64,000 nt of DNA from Xanthobacteraceae bacterium (lineage in GTDB: Bacteria > Pseudomonadota > Alphaproteobacteria > Rhizobiales > Xanthobacteraceae), in assembly GCA_022844205.1 (NCBI GenBank), contig JALHMF010000002.1, positions 406,776 to 470,775 of the forward strand. The letters run 5' to 3'. The translations under genes were made by a program, and so were the position numbers. Below the pieces are notes generated by a model. That model saw only the letters and a list, made by a program, of their open reading frames with translations. It was not told where the DNA came from and did not search any database. Positions 30,062 to 40,100 of the stretch are shown in pieces; positions within the stretch are counted from its first letter, which is position 1, and every line of letters begins with the position of its first letter.

Positions 30062-31486
30062 CTAGGTCCCTCCGATCGTAACCGTATCGGCCATGCCCAT
30101 TTTAGCGGGCAAATGTGAAATGCCCACTTCAGCGGGCGAATGCGAAATCATTTCTCCGGCGATCCTGTGTTCGCCGATTTCGGTGATTCTAGCGTGCACG
30201 ATCTTTCCGATCATCGAGGCATCGGCCTTCACCTGGACCGGCTGGTAATATGGGGATCGTCCGACGATCTCGCCATCCAGCCGCCCGCGCTTTTCGAGGA
30301 GCAGCTCCGTTTCCCGGCCAATGCAGGCGAGGTTGAAGGACTTTTGCTGTTGGTCGAGTAGCACTTGCAGCCGCGCCAGCCGCTCGATTTTCAACCCTTC
30401 ATCGACTTGCGGCATGTCGGCTGCGGGCGTGCCGGGCCGCGGGCTGAATTTGAAGCAATAGGCAAGGCCGAAGCTGACGCGCTTCACGAGATCGAGCGTG
30501 TCCTCGAAGTCACGGTCGCTTTCGCCAGGAAAGCCGACGATGAAATCCGACGACATGGCAATGTCGGGACGTGCGGCGCGGATGCGCTCAACCAGCGAGA
30601 AATAATCGTCGTGCGTGTGATTGCGGTTCATTGCCGCCAAAATCCTGTCCGATCCTGCCTGTACCGGCAGATGCAGGAACGGCATCAGCTTGCGATTGTC
30701 GCGGTGGGCAGCGATCAGGTCGTCGCGCATGTCGCGCGGGTGACTCGTCGTGTAGCGGAACCGCTCCAGCCCGCTGATTCCAGCGAGCTTCTCTAGCAAG
30801 TCCGCGAGCGACCAGGTCTGCCCGTTTAGTCCCTCGCCGTGATAGGCGTTGACGTTCTGGCCGAGCAGCGTGATCTCGCGCACGCCGGCATCGGCCAGAC
30901 GTTCCGCTTCGAGAATTATTTTTTTTGCGGGGCGCGAGACTTCCGATCCTCGCGTATAAGGCACGACGCAGAAGGTGCAGAACTTGTCGCAACCTTCCTG
31001 CACGGTAAGAAACGCGCTGTAGCCGCGTGCGGTCGTGGCGGTCTTCGACGCCGGCGCCATGAAATCGAATTTGTCATCGAGCGGAAATTCCGTCTCGACC
31101 GGCTTCTCTCCCTTGTTCACGCGGGCGAGGAGGTCCGGCAATTTGTGGATGCTCTGCGGGCCGACGACCAAATCGACGACGGGTGCGCGCCGCAAAATTT
31201 CCTGGCCTTCCGCCTGCGCCACGCAGCCCGCGACGGTGACGACCATGCGGCGGCCGTCTTTCACGGCCTGCTCTTTCATGAGGCGAAGGCGGCCGAGTTC
31301 CGAGTAAACTTTCTCCGCGGCCTTCTCCCGGATATGACAGGTGTTCAGAATAACGAGATCGGCGTCGGCAGGATTTTCCGTGACCGAGTAACCGTCGCGC
31401 GCCATCGCATCCGTCATGCGCTGGGAGTCATAAACGTTCATCTGGCAACCGAACGATTTGATGTAGAGCTTGCGGGTTCCGCTCAT
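30062..31486 (-). CDS. miaB: tRNA-2-methylthio-N6-dimethylallyladenosine synthase MiaB
   Basis: Radical-SAM methylthiotransferase making ms2i6A37 in tRNAs. 474 residues: N-terminal UPF0004 domain with Cys in [12 protein letters not shown] and NTCHIREKA and VAGCVAQ; radical-SAM CxxxCxxC in [18 protein letters not shown]-terminal TRAM domain. ATG 31486 begins [16 protein letters not shown]; a GTG twenty codons upstream is possible but unsupported. The last residues carry a nine-residue tandem repeat ([18 protein letters not shown]), encoded by a 27-bp duplication, beyond the normal family end. Confidence 0.95.
   Translation of the reverse strand: MSGTRKLYIKSFGCQMNVYDSQRMTDAMARDGYSVTENPADADLVILNTCHIREKAAEKVYSELGRLRLMKEQAVKDGRRMVVTVAGCVAQAEGQEILRRAPVVDLVVGPQSIHKLPDLLARVNKGEKPVETEFPLDDKFDFMAPASKTATTARGYSAFLTVQEGCDKFCTFCVVPYTRGSEVSRPAKKIILEAERLADAGVREITLLGQNVNAYHGEGLNGQTWSLADLLEKLAGISGLERFRYTTSHPRDMRDDLIAAHRDNRKLMPFLHLPVQAGSDRILAAMNRNHTHDDYFSLVERIRAARPDIAMSSDFIVGFPGESDRDFEDTLDLVKRVSFGLAYCFKFSPRPGTPAADMPQVDEGLKIERLARLQVLLDQQQKSFNLACIGRETELLLEKRGRLDGEIVGRSPYYQPVQVKADASMIGKIVHARITEIGEHRIAGEMISHSPAEVGISHLPAKMGMADTVTIGGT
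30093..30146. repeat. 27-bp tandem duplication inside the miaB 3' end
   Basis: Two adjacent 27-base units (30093-30119 and 30120-30146) differ at four positions, all transitions. The unit keeps the frame and adds nine residues near the C-terminus of MiaB. Each unit contains GCCC and GGGC arms that could pair. Confidence 0.8.
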
Positions 31487-31569
31487 CACGCTTTCAGCGC
31501 CGCGTATTGCGCCGCTTGTACCGAATCCATTGGTCCAGTTGCTCACCCGCTGTCCTGCTGGAAGACAAA

Positions 31570-32388
31570 TTAGCGGGTTTTTGCGGGCATGGAAACCGGT
31601 GGAAAAAGGCTCGGTTCCCGGCTTGCGAGTGCGTCTGCCGTCATGCGGCGAACCGCATCTTCCGCGGAGCGCGCGAGCAGTTTTCGGTCGATTGTGCTGT
31701 CAATGGACCGGGCCGGGCCAAAGGTTACGACGACATCGACGACGCCTTCGCGGATCAAGCGTTTCAGATGCGCGATCATGTCCATGTCGCCGTACCAGGC
31801 GGCGAGCGTACGGAATTGCCTGCCCATCGGCACGCCCTGGTAGCGGATGTAGGCCACAGAAATCGGCTGCACGAACGCATTTCCGTTCTCATCCAGCGCC
31901 GTGCGGATTGCCCCGATCAGCGCGGAGCGAAACGGAAGAATGCGGTTGCCATCGTTCGAGGTGCCTTCGCCGAAGAGGACGACCGGGTCGCCATCCGAAA
32001 GATGTTTTGCGATCCGTTTGTTCACTTCCCCGGTCGCATGACGTTTCGTCCGGTCCACGAAAATCGAACGCTGCAGTTTTGCGAGCATACCGAAGACAGG
32101 CCAGTCCGCGATTTCCGCCTTCGCGATAAAGATCAGCGGAATGAGGGAGCCAAGCACCGAGATATCGAGATAGGACGAATGATTGGAGATGATCAGGAGC
32201 GGCCGGTGCTTCGCCTGCACGCCGCGCACGATTACCCGCACGCCGATGAGACGCAGCACCGTGCGATGAAACACGCACGGCAGCGATTTACGGAAGGGGA
32301 GCCGCAGCTTCAACGCGATCCACTGAACGGGAATGGCAACGACCGCAAAGGCGGCGATCCCGGTCAGGACAAATGCCGTTCGCAGCAT
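31570..32388 (-). CDS. plsC: 1-acylglycerol-3-phosphate O-acyltransferase (PlsC-like)
   Basis: Membrane-associated lysophosphatidate acyltransferase family, second acylation in phospholipid synthesis or a related lyso-lipid acylation. 272 residues: an N-terminal membrane helix ([21 protein letters not shown]), the catalytic NHSSYLD motif (NHxxxxD), [16 protein letters not shown] and the [15 protein letters not shown] substrate motif. Lies between miaB and a Fur-type regulator gene, as in other Rhizobiales. Other plsC paralogues are likely elsewhere. Confidence 0.9.
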   Translation of the reverse strand: MLRTAFVLTGIAAFAVVAIPVQWIALKLRLPFRKSLPCVFHRTVLRLIGVRVIVRGVQAKHRPLLIISNHSSYLDISVLGSLIPLIFIAKAEIADWPVFGMLAKLQRSIFVDRTKRHATGEVNKRIAKHLSDGDPVVLFGEGTSNDGNRILPFRSALIGAIRTALDENGNAFVQPISVAYIRYQGVPMGRQFRTLAAWYGDMDMIAHLKRLIREGVVDVVVTFGPARSIDSTIDRKLLARSAEDAVRRMTADALASREPSLFPPVSMPAKTR

Positions 32389-32394
32389 GCAGTC

Positions 32395-32826
32395 TCAAGT
32401 TTTCTTGTCATCGAGAGGCACCGCGTAAAGTTCGAGCCGGTGATTGACGAGCTTGTAGCCAAGCTTCCGGGCAACGGTCTCCTGCAAACGTTCGATTTCT
32501 TCGGAGCGAAATTCGGTGACTTCGCCGGTTCGCAGGTTGATCAGATGGTCGTGATGTTTTTCCGGAACCTGTTCATAGCGCGAGCGGCCTTCTCGGAAAT
32601 CGTGACGCTCGATGATGCCTGCGTCTTCCAAGAGGCGCACGGTCCGGTAAACGGTGGAAATCGAAATTTCCTCATCGATTTTAACCGCGCGGCGATAGAG
32701 TTCCTCGACATCGGGATGGTCCTGCGCCTCGCCCAGCACGCGCGCGATGATACGGCGCTGCTCGGTCATGCGCATGCCCTTTGATATGCACGCCGCTTCG
32801 ATCGCTGAGGGTTTATCTCCGGCCAT
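32395..32826 (-). CDS. Fur-family metalloregulator (Fur/Mur)
   Basis: A 143-residue winged-helix regulator: MTEQRRIIARVL and STVYRTVRLLEDAGII form the DNA-binding domain; EKHHDHLINLRTGEVTEFRSEEIE holds the His-rich dimerisation/metal site. In Rhizobiales the gene at this place (next to plsC-rimI) is usually Mur, a Mn-responsive Fur, but Fe versus Mn cannot be told by eye. ATG 32826 is preferred over the TTG at 32853. Distinct from Irr at 7025-7534, so this organism has at least two Fur-type regulators. Confidence 0.88.
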   Translation of the reverse strand: MAGDKPSAIEAACISKGMRMTEQRRIIARVLGEAQDHPDVEELYRRAVKIDEEISISTVYRTVRLLEDAGIIERHDFREGRSRYEQVPEKHHDHLINLRTGEVTEFRSEEIERLQETVARKLGYKLVNHRLELYAVPLDDKKT

Positions 32827-32888
32827 TCCGATTCCGCTGTTAGGAACGCGCAATTTAGGGTCGATGGCCCGCCGCGTCCACCACTCGC

Positions 32889-33380
32889 TCAGGCGAGATC
32901 GCGCCGCATCGTAAGCGCAGCGGCATTTCCTTCCGGGCGGCGGTAATAGCCGTCGCGCCGCCCGATTTCCTGAAATCCGGCACTCGCGTAAAGCCGCCGC
33001 GCCGCGGCGTTTTGTTCATCGACTTCCAGAAACAGCTTGCGCACTCCGAGTGCGGCGAGCCTGCCAAGGTGCTTGGCCAGGAGCTTCTCCGCGATTTTCC
33101 TGCCGCGCATATTGGGGGCGACCGCGATCGCAAGAATTTCGGCTTCGTCGTTAACTACGTGCGACAGGATAAAGGCAACCACCGGACCTGAGCCGCCGTT
33201 CAGCCGCGAGACATGGCCGAGTGTCGCCCGATCCGAAAGCAGCCGTTCGACCTCGTTTTCGCCCCAGCCATGCAGGAATGAAAGACAATGCACGGATGAA
33301 ATGGCGGCAGCGTCGGATGCCCTTGCAGGCAACACCGCAGACTCCGATCTGCCGAGGAACCTGTCCATGAGCGCGATCAT
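32889..33380 (-). CDS. rimI: Ribosomal protein S18-alanine N-acetyltransferase RimI
   Basis: GNAT-fold acetyltransferase. 163 residues: ISSVHCLSFLHGWGENEVERLL, the VVAFILSHVVNDEAEILAIAVAPNMRGRKIAEKLLAKH core (acetyl-CoA loop RGRKIA) and FLEVDEQNAAARRLYASAGF. It overlaps the tsaB stop by four bases and is the customary partner of tsaB; in bacteria the pair can also act in N-terminal acetylation of S18. Substrate is inferred from family. Confidence 0.93.
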   Translation of the reverse strand: MIALMDRFLGRSESAVLPARASDAAAISSVHCLSFLHGWGENEVERLLSDRATLGHVSRLNGGSGPVVAFILSHVVNDEAEILAIAVAPNMRGRKIAEKLLAKHLGRLAALGVRKLFLEVDEQNAAARRLYASAGFQEIGRRDGYYRRPEGNAAALTMRRDLA

Positions 33381-34210
33381 TGGCGCGGCAACCGGTGTGC
33401 GGTCTGGGGATGTACGTCGGCCGCTTTCAGATAAAGCGGACGCGGCTTGGCCGTCTCGGGGTTAGCGATTGCGCCAATACGAGCGACCCAGACAATGTCT
33501 GGGGCCGGCCTTGAATCGACGAGGACGGGAGCGGCGACATCCTGCGAAGGCCAGCGGCTGGCGAGCAGGTTCGCTCCCGACCCAACGATCTTCACCGGCC
33601 CGACGGCGGCGAGCCTGATCGCCTCGCTCAGGCTCGCGACGCGCGCCGATACGAGCATGCGGCCACCTACACCGATCATCTGGAAATAAATATTCCCATG
33701 CAGCGCATCGATTGCGGCGATCACAGGTGTTGTGTCGCCGTCCGTGATGTAGGGAGCGCAGAACGCGGCGAGCGTGGAAACGCCGACTACCGGTTTGTTG
33801 CAGGCAAGGCCGAAGCCGCGGGCTGCGGAAATGCCAACGCGCAGGCCCGTGAAGCTGCCGGGCCCGACGGTCGTAACAATTTTGCCAAGTGAATCGAAGG
33901 TGGTCTCTGATTCCCGCATCGTCTGTTCGATCATCGGCAACAGCGCCTCGGCATGGCCGCGTGCAAGCGGTAAAGAGTGCACGATAATCGGCTGATCCTG
34001 CTTTCGGTCGAACACGGCGACCGAACAGGCACCGAGCGCCGTATCGACGGCAAGCAGACGATGAAAGCCGGGCGAGGTTGCGGGAGCGGTTTCTCGGGCT
34101 GGTTCGGCGGACGGAACAGTCCCATCAGCAGATAGCGTTTCGCCGTCCGGCTTTGTCGCATCGGACGGCGTTGGCTCGTTTGGGTCAATATCGGTTTCGG
34201 ACGACGACAA
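33377..34210 (-). CDS. tsaB: tRNA t6A synthesis protein TsaB, with acidic N-terminal extension
   Basis: Dimer partner of TsaD in N6-threonylcarbamoyl-A37 synthesis. 277 residues with the ASKHA-type start LLAVDTALGACSVAVFD, the GPGSFTGLRVGISAARGF motif and IAAIDALHGNIYFQ. The only usable start after the nifU-like stop is TTG 34210, with AGGA four bases upstream, because no ATG or GTG precedes the conserved strand. This gives about 40 extra Ser/Pro/Glu/Thr-rich residues before the first beta strand. The long reading frame from 34345 is ignored because it starts inside the nifU-like gene. Confidence 0.85.
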   Translation of the reverse strand: MSSSETDIDPNEPTPSDATKPDGETLSADGTVPSAEPARETAPATSPGFHRLLAVDTALGACSVAVFDRKQDQPIIVHSLPLARGHAEALLPMIEQTMRESETTFDSLGKIVTTVGPGSFTGLRVGISAARGFGLACNKPVVGVSTLAAFCAPYITDGDTTPVIAAIDALHGNIYFQMIGVGGRMLVSARVASLSEAIRLAAVGPVKIVGSGANLLASRWPSQDVAAPVLVDSRPAPDIVWVARIGAIANPETAKPRPLYLKAADVHPQTAHRLPRQ

Positions 34211-34245
34211 TGATTCCTGCCCGGCCCGTGTCCCTGAACAAAAAA

Positions 34246-34809
34246 TCAGACCGGGCGAACTTCGACGACGTCTGGAACGAAATGGCGCAACAGGTTCTCG
34301 ATCCCGTTCTTCAACGTCGCGGTTGAGGACGGACAGCCCGCGCATGAACCCTTCATGTTCAAATACACAATGCCGTCGCGGAAGCCACGGAACGTGATGT
34401 CGCCGCCGTCATAGGCAACGGCCGGACGCACGCGCGTCTCCAGCAATTCCTTGATGGTGGCGACGGTACCCGCGTCCTTTTCCTCGAAGAACTCGTCATC
34501 GGCGTCGGTCTTGATTGCAACACCGTCTGTGCGGAGCAAAGGCTCGTTGGAAAGGAAATGTTCCATGATCGCCCCGAGGATCGCGGGCTTCAGATGCGCC
34601 CACTCGCCCGCGCTCTTCGTGACCGTGATGAAGTCCTGGCCGAAAAAGACGCCGCCGACACCCTCCACCGCGAACAGCCGTGCGGCGAGCGGGGATTGAT
34701 CGGCGCCGCGCGCATCGCGCAGATCGAGCGTGCCTGCTTCCATGACCGTTCGGCCGGGAAGGAATTTCAGCGTGGCTGGATTCGGCGTGGTTTCGGTCTG
34801 AATGAACAT
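34246..34809 (-). CDS. NifU-like (Nfu-type) iron-sulfur scaffold/carrier
   Basis: A 187-residue Nfu-type protein: N-terminal Nfu domain (FIQTETTPNPATLKFLPGRTV; VGGVFFGQDFITVTKS) and a C-terminal NifU domain with the Fe-S Cys pair in KGSCAGCPSSTATLKNGIEN. It accepts or delivers Fe-S clusters in the cytoplasm. Between a universal stress gene and tsaB; the UspA-NfuA order is conserved in Rhizobiales. It is not the N-terminal NifU (IscU) type. Confidence 0.93.
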   Translation of the reverse strand: MFIQTETTPNPATLKFLPGRTVMEAGTLDLRDARGADQSPLAARLFAVEGVGGVFFGQDFITVTKSAGEWAHLKPAILGAIMEHFLSNEPLLRTDGVAIKTDADDEFFEEKDAGTVATIKELLETRVRPAVAYDGGDITFRGFRDGIVYLNMKGSCAGCPSSTATLKNGIENLLRHFVPDVVEVRPV

Positions 34810-34893
34810 GTCGGCCTCCGTGCGGGCGCGGCTGTCGCTCCCGGTTCGGTATCGAACCTTATTTAGGGCTTTCAGACCGGTTCCGAAAGGGCC

Positions 34894-35391
34894 TTAGGCG
34901 ATCGCGTCGAGATCCTCGTCCTTGAGGTTCCCGGGCACAATCGTGATCGGCACCGGAAATGTGCCGGAACCGACGCCGGCGAGCGAAGTCACCAGCGGGC
35001 CGGGACCTTCCGCACTGATGCCGGCGGCCAACACCAGGATGCCAATATCCTCGTCTTCCTCGATGTATTTGACGACTTCCTCGGCCTTCACGCCTTGCCG
35101 CAGGACCCGCTCGGGATCGACGCCCGCAAGATTGCGGGCGCGGGCGGCATAATGATCGAGCCGGCCCTCGGCTTCCTCGCGCGCCTCTTCCAGCATGAGA
35201 TCGCCGACGCCCAGCCATTGCTGGTTCACATCGCCCACGGAAATCACCGCTAGCATCACGAGCTTGCCGCCGGTACGCGAGGCGCGGCGGCTCGCGTAAT
35301 AGACCGCGCGGTCACATTCCGGCGTCTCATCGACGATGACGAGAAACTTCCGGTGATGGCCGGGCTCGTAGCTTTTGCGCTTCAGGCTCAT
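34894..35391 (-). CDS. Universal stress protein (UspA family)
   Basis: A 165-residue alpha/beta Usp protein: KFLVIVDETPECDRAVYYASRRAS at the start and ILVLAAGISAEGPGPLVTSLAG with a final VPITIVPG strand. A single Usp domain, cytoplasmic. ATP-binding G-x2-G-x9-G(S/T) is only partly visible, so ATP binding is unsure. ATG 35391 begins the MSLKRKSYEPG lead-in. Between trpS and the Nfu-type gene. Confidence 0.85.
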   Translation of the reverse strand: MSLKRKSYEPGHHRKFLVIVDETPECDRAVYYASRRASRTGGKLVMLAVISVGDVNQQWLGVGDLMLEEAREEAEGRLDHYAARARNLAGVDPERVLRQGVKAEEVVKYIEEDEDIGILVLAAGISAEGPGPLVTSLAGVGSGTFPVPITIVPGNLKDEDLDAIA

Positions 35392-35461
35392 TCTGATTCC
35401 GCCGATGCACCGGCACGATGCCATGCGCGGGCACGAATTCACAAGTTCGCAAATGTGGCGT

Positions 35462-36499
35462 TCAGGATTGGACGAATCCGACGATTTCCCTGACCGATTT
35501 CAGGATCGGCGCGGCGATGGCACGCGCGCGAGCCGAGCCGTTGGCGAGAACCGAATCGATATATTTCGTGTCCTGCATGAGACGCTTCATCTCGGAGCCG
35601 ATCGGTCCGAGCTTTTCGACGGACAGCGCCGTCAGTTCTTCCTTGAATTTTGAGAACTGCGCGCCGGCAAATTGGGCAAGCACGGCGGTTTTCGTTTTGT
35701 TGGCGAGTGCCGCGTAAATGCCGACGAGATTGTCGGCTTCCGCCCGCACCTCCAGCGCTTTTTCGTCCGAAGGCAGCGGTTCTGAATCGGTACGGGCCTT
35801 TCGGATTTTCTGCGCGATCTCGTCCGCCACGTCCGTAAGATTGATGCGCGAATAATCCGAAGCATCCGACTTCGACATTTTCTTGGTGCCGTCGCGCAAC
35901 GACATCACGCGCGTGGCGGGCCCGGAGATTAGCGGCTCCGTCATCGGGAAGAACGTCTCTCCGTGTCCGAGTGCCTTAATGCGTTCGGAAAAATCGCTGT
36001 TAAATTTCTGCGCGATGTCGCGGGCGAGTTCGAGATGCTGCTTCTGGTCTTCGCCGACTGGCACATGCGTAGCGCGATAAGCAAGAATGTCGGCGGCCAT
36101 CAGTACCGGATACGCATACAGACCAATCGAAGCGTTCTCGCGGTCCTTGCCGGCCTTCTCCTTGAACTGCGTCATTCGATTGAGCCAGCCGATACGGGCA
36201 ATGCAGTTGAAGATCCAGGCAAGCTCGGCGTGCTCCTGAACCTGCGACTGGTTGAAGATGATCTGTTTTTTCGGGTCGATGCCGCAGGCGATGAAGGCGG
36301 CCGTCACTTCGCGGATGTTGTGGGTCAACTCGACCGGGTCCTGCGCGACCGTAATCGCATGCAGGTCCACGACACAGTAGATGCACTCGTATTTCTCTTG
36401 CAGTTCGACGAACCGCTTGATGGCGCCGAGATAGTTGCCGAGATGCAGGTTGCCGGTCGGCTGCACCCCTGAAAACACCCGCTCCTTGAACCTGGCCAT
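35462..36499 (-). CDS. trpS: Tryptophanyl-tRNA synthetase
   Basis: Charges tRNA-Trp with tryptophan. 345 residues, class Ic synthetase: [18 protein letters not shown] (HIGH-like), [12 protein letters not shown], and [13 protein letters not shown] (KMSKS). ATG 36499 begins [10 protein letters not shown]; the frame upstream to 36721 overlaps the adenosine kinase gene and is spurious. In many relatives murJ (mviN) lies upstream; here the divergent neighbour is a PfkB-family kinase gene. Confidence 0.97.
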   Translation of the reverse strand: MARFKERVFSGVQPTGNLHLGNYLGAIKRFVELQEKYECIYCVVDLHAITVAQDPVELTHNIREVTAAFIACGIDPKKQIIFNQSQVQEHAELAWIFNCIARIGWLNRMTQFKEKAGKDRENASIGLYAYPVLMAADILAYRATHVPVGEDQKQHLELARDIAQKFNSDFSERIKALGHGETFFPMTEPLISGPATRVMSLRDGTKKMSKSDASDYSRINLTDVADEIAQKIRKARTDSEPLPSDEKALEVRAEADNLVGIYAALANKTKTAVLAQFAGAQFSKFKEELTALSVEKLGPIGSEMKRLMQDTKYIDSVLANGSARARAIAAPILKSVREIVGFVQS

Positions 36500-36589
36500 T
36501 GGTCGCCCCGCTTGATTGCGCGCAGGGTCATGCCATGCGGATGCCAGCCGCTCAAGCGCAACATTGCGGCGCGGCAAGCGCTTTGCTAG

Positions 36590-36608
36590 GCCCTCCCGCT
36601 TGGAGGGC
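36590..36608 (+). promoter_or_regulatory. Hairpin that sequesters the ribosome-binding site of the adenosine kinase gene
   Basis: GCCCTCC (36590-36596) and GGAGGGC (36602-36608) are perfect 7-base arms around CGCTT. The 3' arm is the Shine-Dalgarno sequence itself, three bases before the ATG at 36612. In RNA the site would be masked, suggesting translational or temperature control (inference). Confidence 0.6.
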
Positions 36609-36611
36609 AAC

Positions 36612-37613
36612 ATGGCGGACGTGAAGTTCGACGTATTGGGCATCGGCAACGCGATCGTGGACGTGCTCGCGCGCACGGAGGACGATTTTCTGGCCGCCCA
36701 GAAAATGGCGAAGGGCTCCATGTCCCTGATCGACGAGCCGCGCGCGAAAGCGATTTACGATGCGATGGGCCCGGCCACGGAAATTTCCGGCGGGTCGGCG
36801 GCTAACACCATTGCAGGGGTGGCGTCGTTCGGCGGGCGTGCAGCGTTCGTCGGCAAGGTGAAGGATGACGAACTGGGGAAGACATTTACCCATGACATTC
36901 GCGCCGCGGGCGTGAGCTTCAACACCTCTCCAGCAAAAGATGGCCCCTCCACCGCGCGCTGCTACGTGCTCGTGACGCCGGATGGCGAGCGCACGATGAA
37001 CACCTATCTCGGTGCCGCTCAGAACCTGACGCCACAGGATGTGAACGAGGATGAAGTGGCGGCCGCGGCCATCACCTATCTCGAAGGCTATCTTTGGGAT
37101 CCCGCGCAGGCGAAGGAAGCGTTCCGCAAGGCGGCGAAGATCGCGCATGGCGCGGGCCGGCAGGTTGCGCTCACGCTATCGGATGCGTTCTGCGTCGGTC
37201 GCTATCGCGCCGAATTTCTGGACCTCATAAAGACGAAGACCATCGACCTCGTTTTCGCGAACGAGAGCGAATTGAAAAGCCTGTATGAGACGAGCGATTT
37301 CGACACGGCACTCGCTGCCTTGAAAAATGATGCAACGCTAGCCGTGGTCACACGCAGCGAGAAAGGTGCAGTGGTCGCAGCTGGCGACAGGACAGAAAGT
37401 GTCCGGGCGTTTCCGATCGAACGCGTGGTCGATGCCACGGGCGCCGGCGATTTGTTTGCGGCCGGTTTCCTTTACGGTTTTGCAAAAGGGTTTCCGCATG
37501 CCGCTTCAGCAAAGCTCGGTGCGATGGCTGCAGCCGAAGTGATTTCTCACATCGGCGCGCGGCCCGAGCGCAAGCTTAGCGAACTTGCCAGAGAGAACGG
37601 ATTGAAGGTCTGA
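36612..37613 (+). CDS. adoK: PfkB-family sugar/nucleoside kinase, probable adenosine kinase
   Basis: ATP-dependent phosphotransferase of the ribokinase/PfkB superfamily, 333 residues. Visible: [13 protein letters not shown] at the start, [30 protein letters not shown] (substrate site), [13 protein letters not shown] and the catalytic anion hole [17 protein letters not shown]. Adenosine kinase is the common annotation for this subfamily in Rhizobiales and would salvage adenosine to AMP; ribokinase-like alternatives cannot be excluded. GGAGGG lies just before the ATG but inside a hairpin. Confidence 0.85.
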   Translation: MADVKFDVLGIGNAIVDVLARTEDDFLAAQKMAKGSMSLIDEPRAKAIYDAMGPATEISGGSAANTIAGVASFGGRAAFVGKVKDDELGKTFTHDIRAAGVSFNTSPAKDGPSTARCYVLVTPDGERTMNTYLGAAQNLTPQDVNEDEVAAAAITYLEGYLWDPAQAKEAFRKAAKIAHGAGRQVALTLSDAFCVGRYRAEFLDLIKTKTIDLVFANESELKSLYETSDFDTALAALKNDATLAVVTRSEKGAVVAAGDRTESVRAFPIERVVDATGAGDLFAAGFLYGFAKGFPHAASAKLGAMAAAEVISHIGARPERKLSELARENGLKV

Positions 37614-37619
37614 TGTTTT

Positions 37620-37650
37620 CGTCATGCCCGGCACAACGCCGGGCATGACG
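37620..37650. repeat. 13-bp perfect palindromic hairpin between convergent genes
   Basis: CGTCATGCCCGGC and GCCGGGCATGACG pair perfectly around ACAAC, six bases after the kinase stop. No U-run follows on either strand. The sequence resembles dispersed palindromes that are frequent in Bradyrhizobiaceae and may serve as a terminator for both the kinase and malic enzyme genes. Confidence 0.6.
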
Positions 37651-37673
37651 TTAAATGATAGATTGCGAGAACA

Positions 37674-39977
37674 TCACCCGCTGATGTTGAACGCAGCGAG
37701 AGCCGCCATGTTCACAAGATCGGAATCCTTCGCGCCGAGCTGAACGATCTGCACCGGCTTGTCCAAGCCGACCAGCAGCGGGCCGATCACCGTGGCGCCG
37801 CCCAGTTCCTGCAGCATCTTCGTGGAAATGGCGGCGGAGTGGAAGGCGGGCATGATCAGAACATTCGCGGAACCGGAGAGACGGCTGAACGGATAGGCCG
37901 CGGCGAGATCGCGGTTCAGCGCCACCTCGGCGCTCATTTCGCCGTCGACTTCGAAGTCCACGCGGCGCTCATGCAGGATGCGCACGGCCTCCTTCACGCG
38001 GATGCTGCGTTCTCCCGGCGGATGACCGAACGTCGAGAATGCCAGCATCGCGACGCGTGGCTCGTAGCCGAGGCGCCGTGCGACGCCCGCCGCCTCGATT
38101 GCGATCTCCACCAACTCATTCGCTTCCGGCATTTCGGTGACGGCCGTGTCCGCGACCAGCACCGTGCGGCCACGGGCGAGTACGAGCGAAAGACCCATCA
38201 CGCGATGGCCCGGCTTGTTGTCGATGACGTGACGAATGTCGTCCAGAACGACAGTATAATTTCTCGTGACGCCCGAGATCATCGCATCGGCGTCGCCCAG
38301 CCCGACCATGCAGGCCGCAAAGTGGTTGCGTTCGGTGTTCACCAGACGCTGGCAGTCGCGAAATAGAAACCCTTTTCGTTGCAGGCGCTCGTAGAGAAAA
38401 TTCGCATATTCGGTATTGCGCTTGGATAGCGCGGCGTTGTGAATCTCAATCGTGTCGTGCAGTTCGAGATTGGCATTCGCCGCGGCTTCACGAATGCGAT
38501 CTTCGCGGCCGACCAGAATCGCAGTACCGAGCCGTTGATTGGCAAACGTGGCCGCGGCACGAATGACCTGTTCTTCTTCGCCCTCCGCGAACACCACACG
38601 CTTCGGCTGGCGCCGTACGCGCTCGTATACGCGCGTGAGTACTCCTGCGACCGGATCGAGCCGCGAGCGAAGTTGATGCTTGTAGGCATCCATGTCCACG
38701 ATCGGCTTCCGCGCGACGCCGGTGTCCATCGCGGCCTTCGCGACGGCCGGCGGAATGGCATAAATCAGGCGCGGATCAAACGGAACCGGGATGATGTAGT
38801 CCGGGCCGTATTTCGGCCGCGCGCCATAAGCGGCGGCGACTTCGTCCGGAACGTCCTCGCGCGCGAGATCGGCCAGCGCCCTGGCGGCCGCGATCTTCAT
38901 TTCCATGTTGATCGTGGTCGCCCGCACATCAAGCGCCCCGCGGAAAATGTACGGGAAGCCGAGTACGTTGTTGATCTGGTTCGGATAGTCGGAGCGCCCG
39001 GTCGCCATGATGGCGTCGTCGCGAATTGCCGCGACTTCCTCGACGGTGATTTCCGGATCGGGATTCGCCATCGCGAAGATGATCGGGTTCGGCGCCATCG
39101 AGTTGATCATCTCCGGCGTGAACGCGCCCTTCTGCGAAAGCCCGAAAGCGATGTCGCAACCCTTAAACGCGTCAGCGAGCGTGCGTGCCTTGGTGTCGAT
39201 GGCATGCGCCGACTTCCACTGGTTCATGCCCTCCTTTCGGCCTTGATAGATGACGCCCTTGGTGTCCACGAGCGTGACGTTCTTCGGATTGAGTCCGAGC
39301 GATTTCAACAGTTCGACACACGCGATGCCCGATGCACCCGCACCGTTCACCACGAGCTTCGTCGTGCCGATATCGCGCCCCGTAAGGTTGAGCGCGTTGA
39401 TGACGCCCGCCGCCGCGATGATCGCGGTGCCGTGCTGGTCGTCATGGAAAACCGGGATGTCGAGGAGTTCGCGCAGGCGCTGCTCGATGATGAAGCACTC
39501 CGGCGCCTTGATGTCTTCGAGATTGATGCCGCCGAAGGTCAGGCCGAGATAGCGAACGCAGTTGATGAACTCATCGGGATCTTCGGTGCCGACCTCGAGG
39601 TCAAACGCATCGATGTCGGCGAAGCGTTTGAACAGTACCGCCTTGCCTTCCATCACCGGCTTCGCCGCGAGCGCGCCCCGATTGCCGAGACCGAGAATCG
39701 CGGTGCCGTTGGTGATGACGCCAACGAGATTGCCCTTAGCGGTGTAATCGAATGCCTTGCTCGGGTCCTCCGCGATCGCCAGCACCGGTACGGCGACACC
39801 CGGCGAATAGGCGAGCGAAAGGTCGCGCTGCGTGGCCATCGGCTTCGTGGCCATGATTTCGAGCTTGCCCGGCCGGCCCCGGCTGTGAAATTCGAGCGCT
39901 TCCTGGTCGGTGAAATGCGGGCGTTCGGGCCGGATTTTCGCTGCCGGCTTGCGGGTTTTCTTGCTCGAGTCGTCCAT
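37674..39977 (-). CDS. maeB: NADP-dependent malic enzyme with phosphotransacetylase-like domain
   Basis: Oxidatively decarboxylates malate to pyruvate, feeding gluconeogenesis and NADPH supply. 767 residues: N-terminal malic domain ([36 protein letters not shown]), Rossmann domain ([34 protein letters not shown]), then a C-terminal phosphate acetyltransferase domain (about residues 430-767; [14 protein letters not shown]) thought to be regulatory. ATG 39977 has AGGA upstream; the frame continues 249 codons into mutS antisense and that part is rejected. Confidence 0.96.
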   Translation of the reverse strand: MDDSSKKTRKPAAKIRPERPHFTDQEALEFHSRGRPGKLEIMATKPMATQRDLSLAYSPGVAVPVLAIAEDPSKAFDYTAKGNLVGVITNGTAILGLGNRGALAAKPVMEGKAVLFKRFADIDAFDLEVGTEDPDEFINCVRYLGLTFGGINLEDIKAPECFIIEQRLRELLDIPVFHDDQHGTAIIAAAGVINALNLTGRDIGTTKLVVNGAGASGIACVELLKSLGLNPKNVTLVDTKGVIYQGRKEGMNQWKSAHAIDTKARTLADAFKGCDIAFGLSQKGAFTPEMINSMAPNPIIFAMANPDPEITVEEVAAIRDDAIMATGRSDYPNQINNVLGFPYIFRGALDVRATTINMEMKIAAARALADLAREDVPDEVAAAYGARPKYGPDYIIPVPFDPRLIYAIPPAVAKAAMDTGVARKPIVDMDAYKHQLRSRLDPVAGVLTRVYERVRRQPKRVVFAEGEEEQVIRAAATFANQRLGTAILVGREDRIREAAANANLELHDTIEIHNAALSKRNTEYANFLYERLQRKGFLFRDCQRLVNTERNHFAACMVGLGDADAMISGVTRNYTVVLDDIRHVIDNKPGHRVMGLSLVLARGRTVLVADTAVTEMPEANELVEIAIEAAGVARRLGYEPRVAMLAFSTFGHPPGERSIRVKEAVRILHERRVDFEVDGEMSAEVALNRDLAAAYPFSRLSGSANVLIMPAFHSAAISTKMLQELGGATVIGPLLVGLDKPVQIVQLGAKDSDLVNMAALAAFNISG

Positions 39978-40100
39978 CTGGAATTCCTGCACTGCCGCAA
40001 CGGCGGCTAAGGTTCCGACGTTAGCCGAGCAAGTGCTGGATTCACAAGGACTTCCGCTGCGGCCGCTGATCGGCGGGCTTCGATCTGCTAGCGTCCAGCC

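Noticed and set aside
32855..33133. Small minus-strand frame before the Fur-type gene
   Set aside because: It overlaps rimI in another frame and has only arginine/serine-rich shadow sequence.
38439..40010. 523-codon plus-strand frame opposite the malic enzyme
   Set aside because: Antisense shadow of maeB; no domains and no ribosome-binding site.
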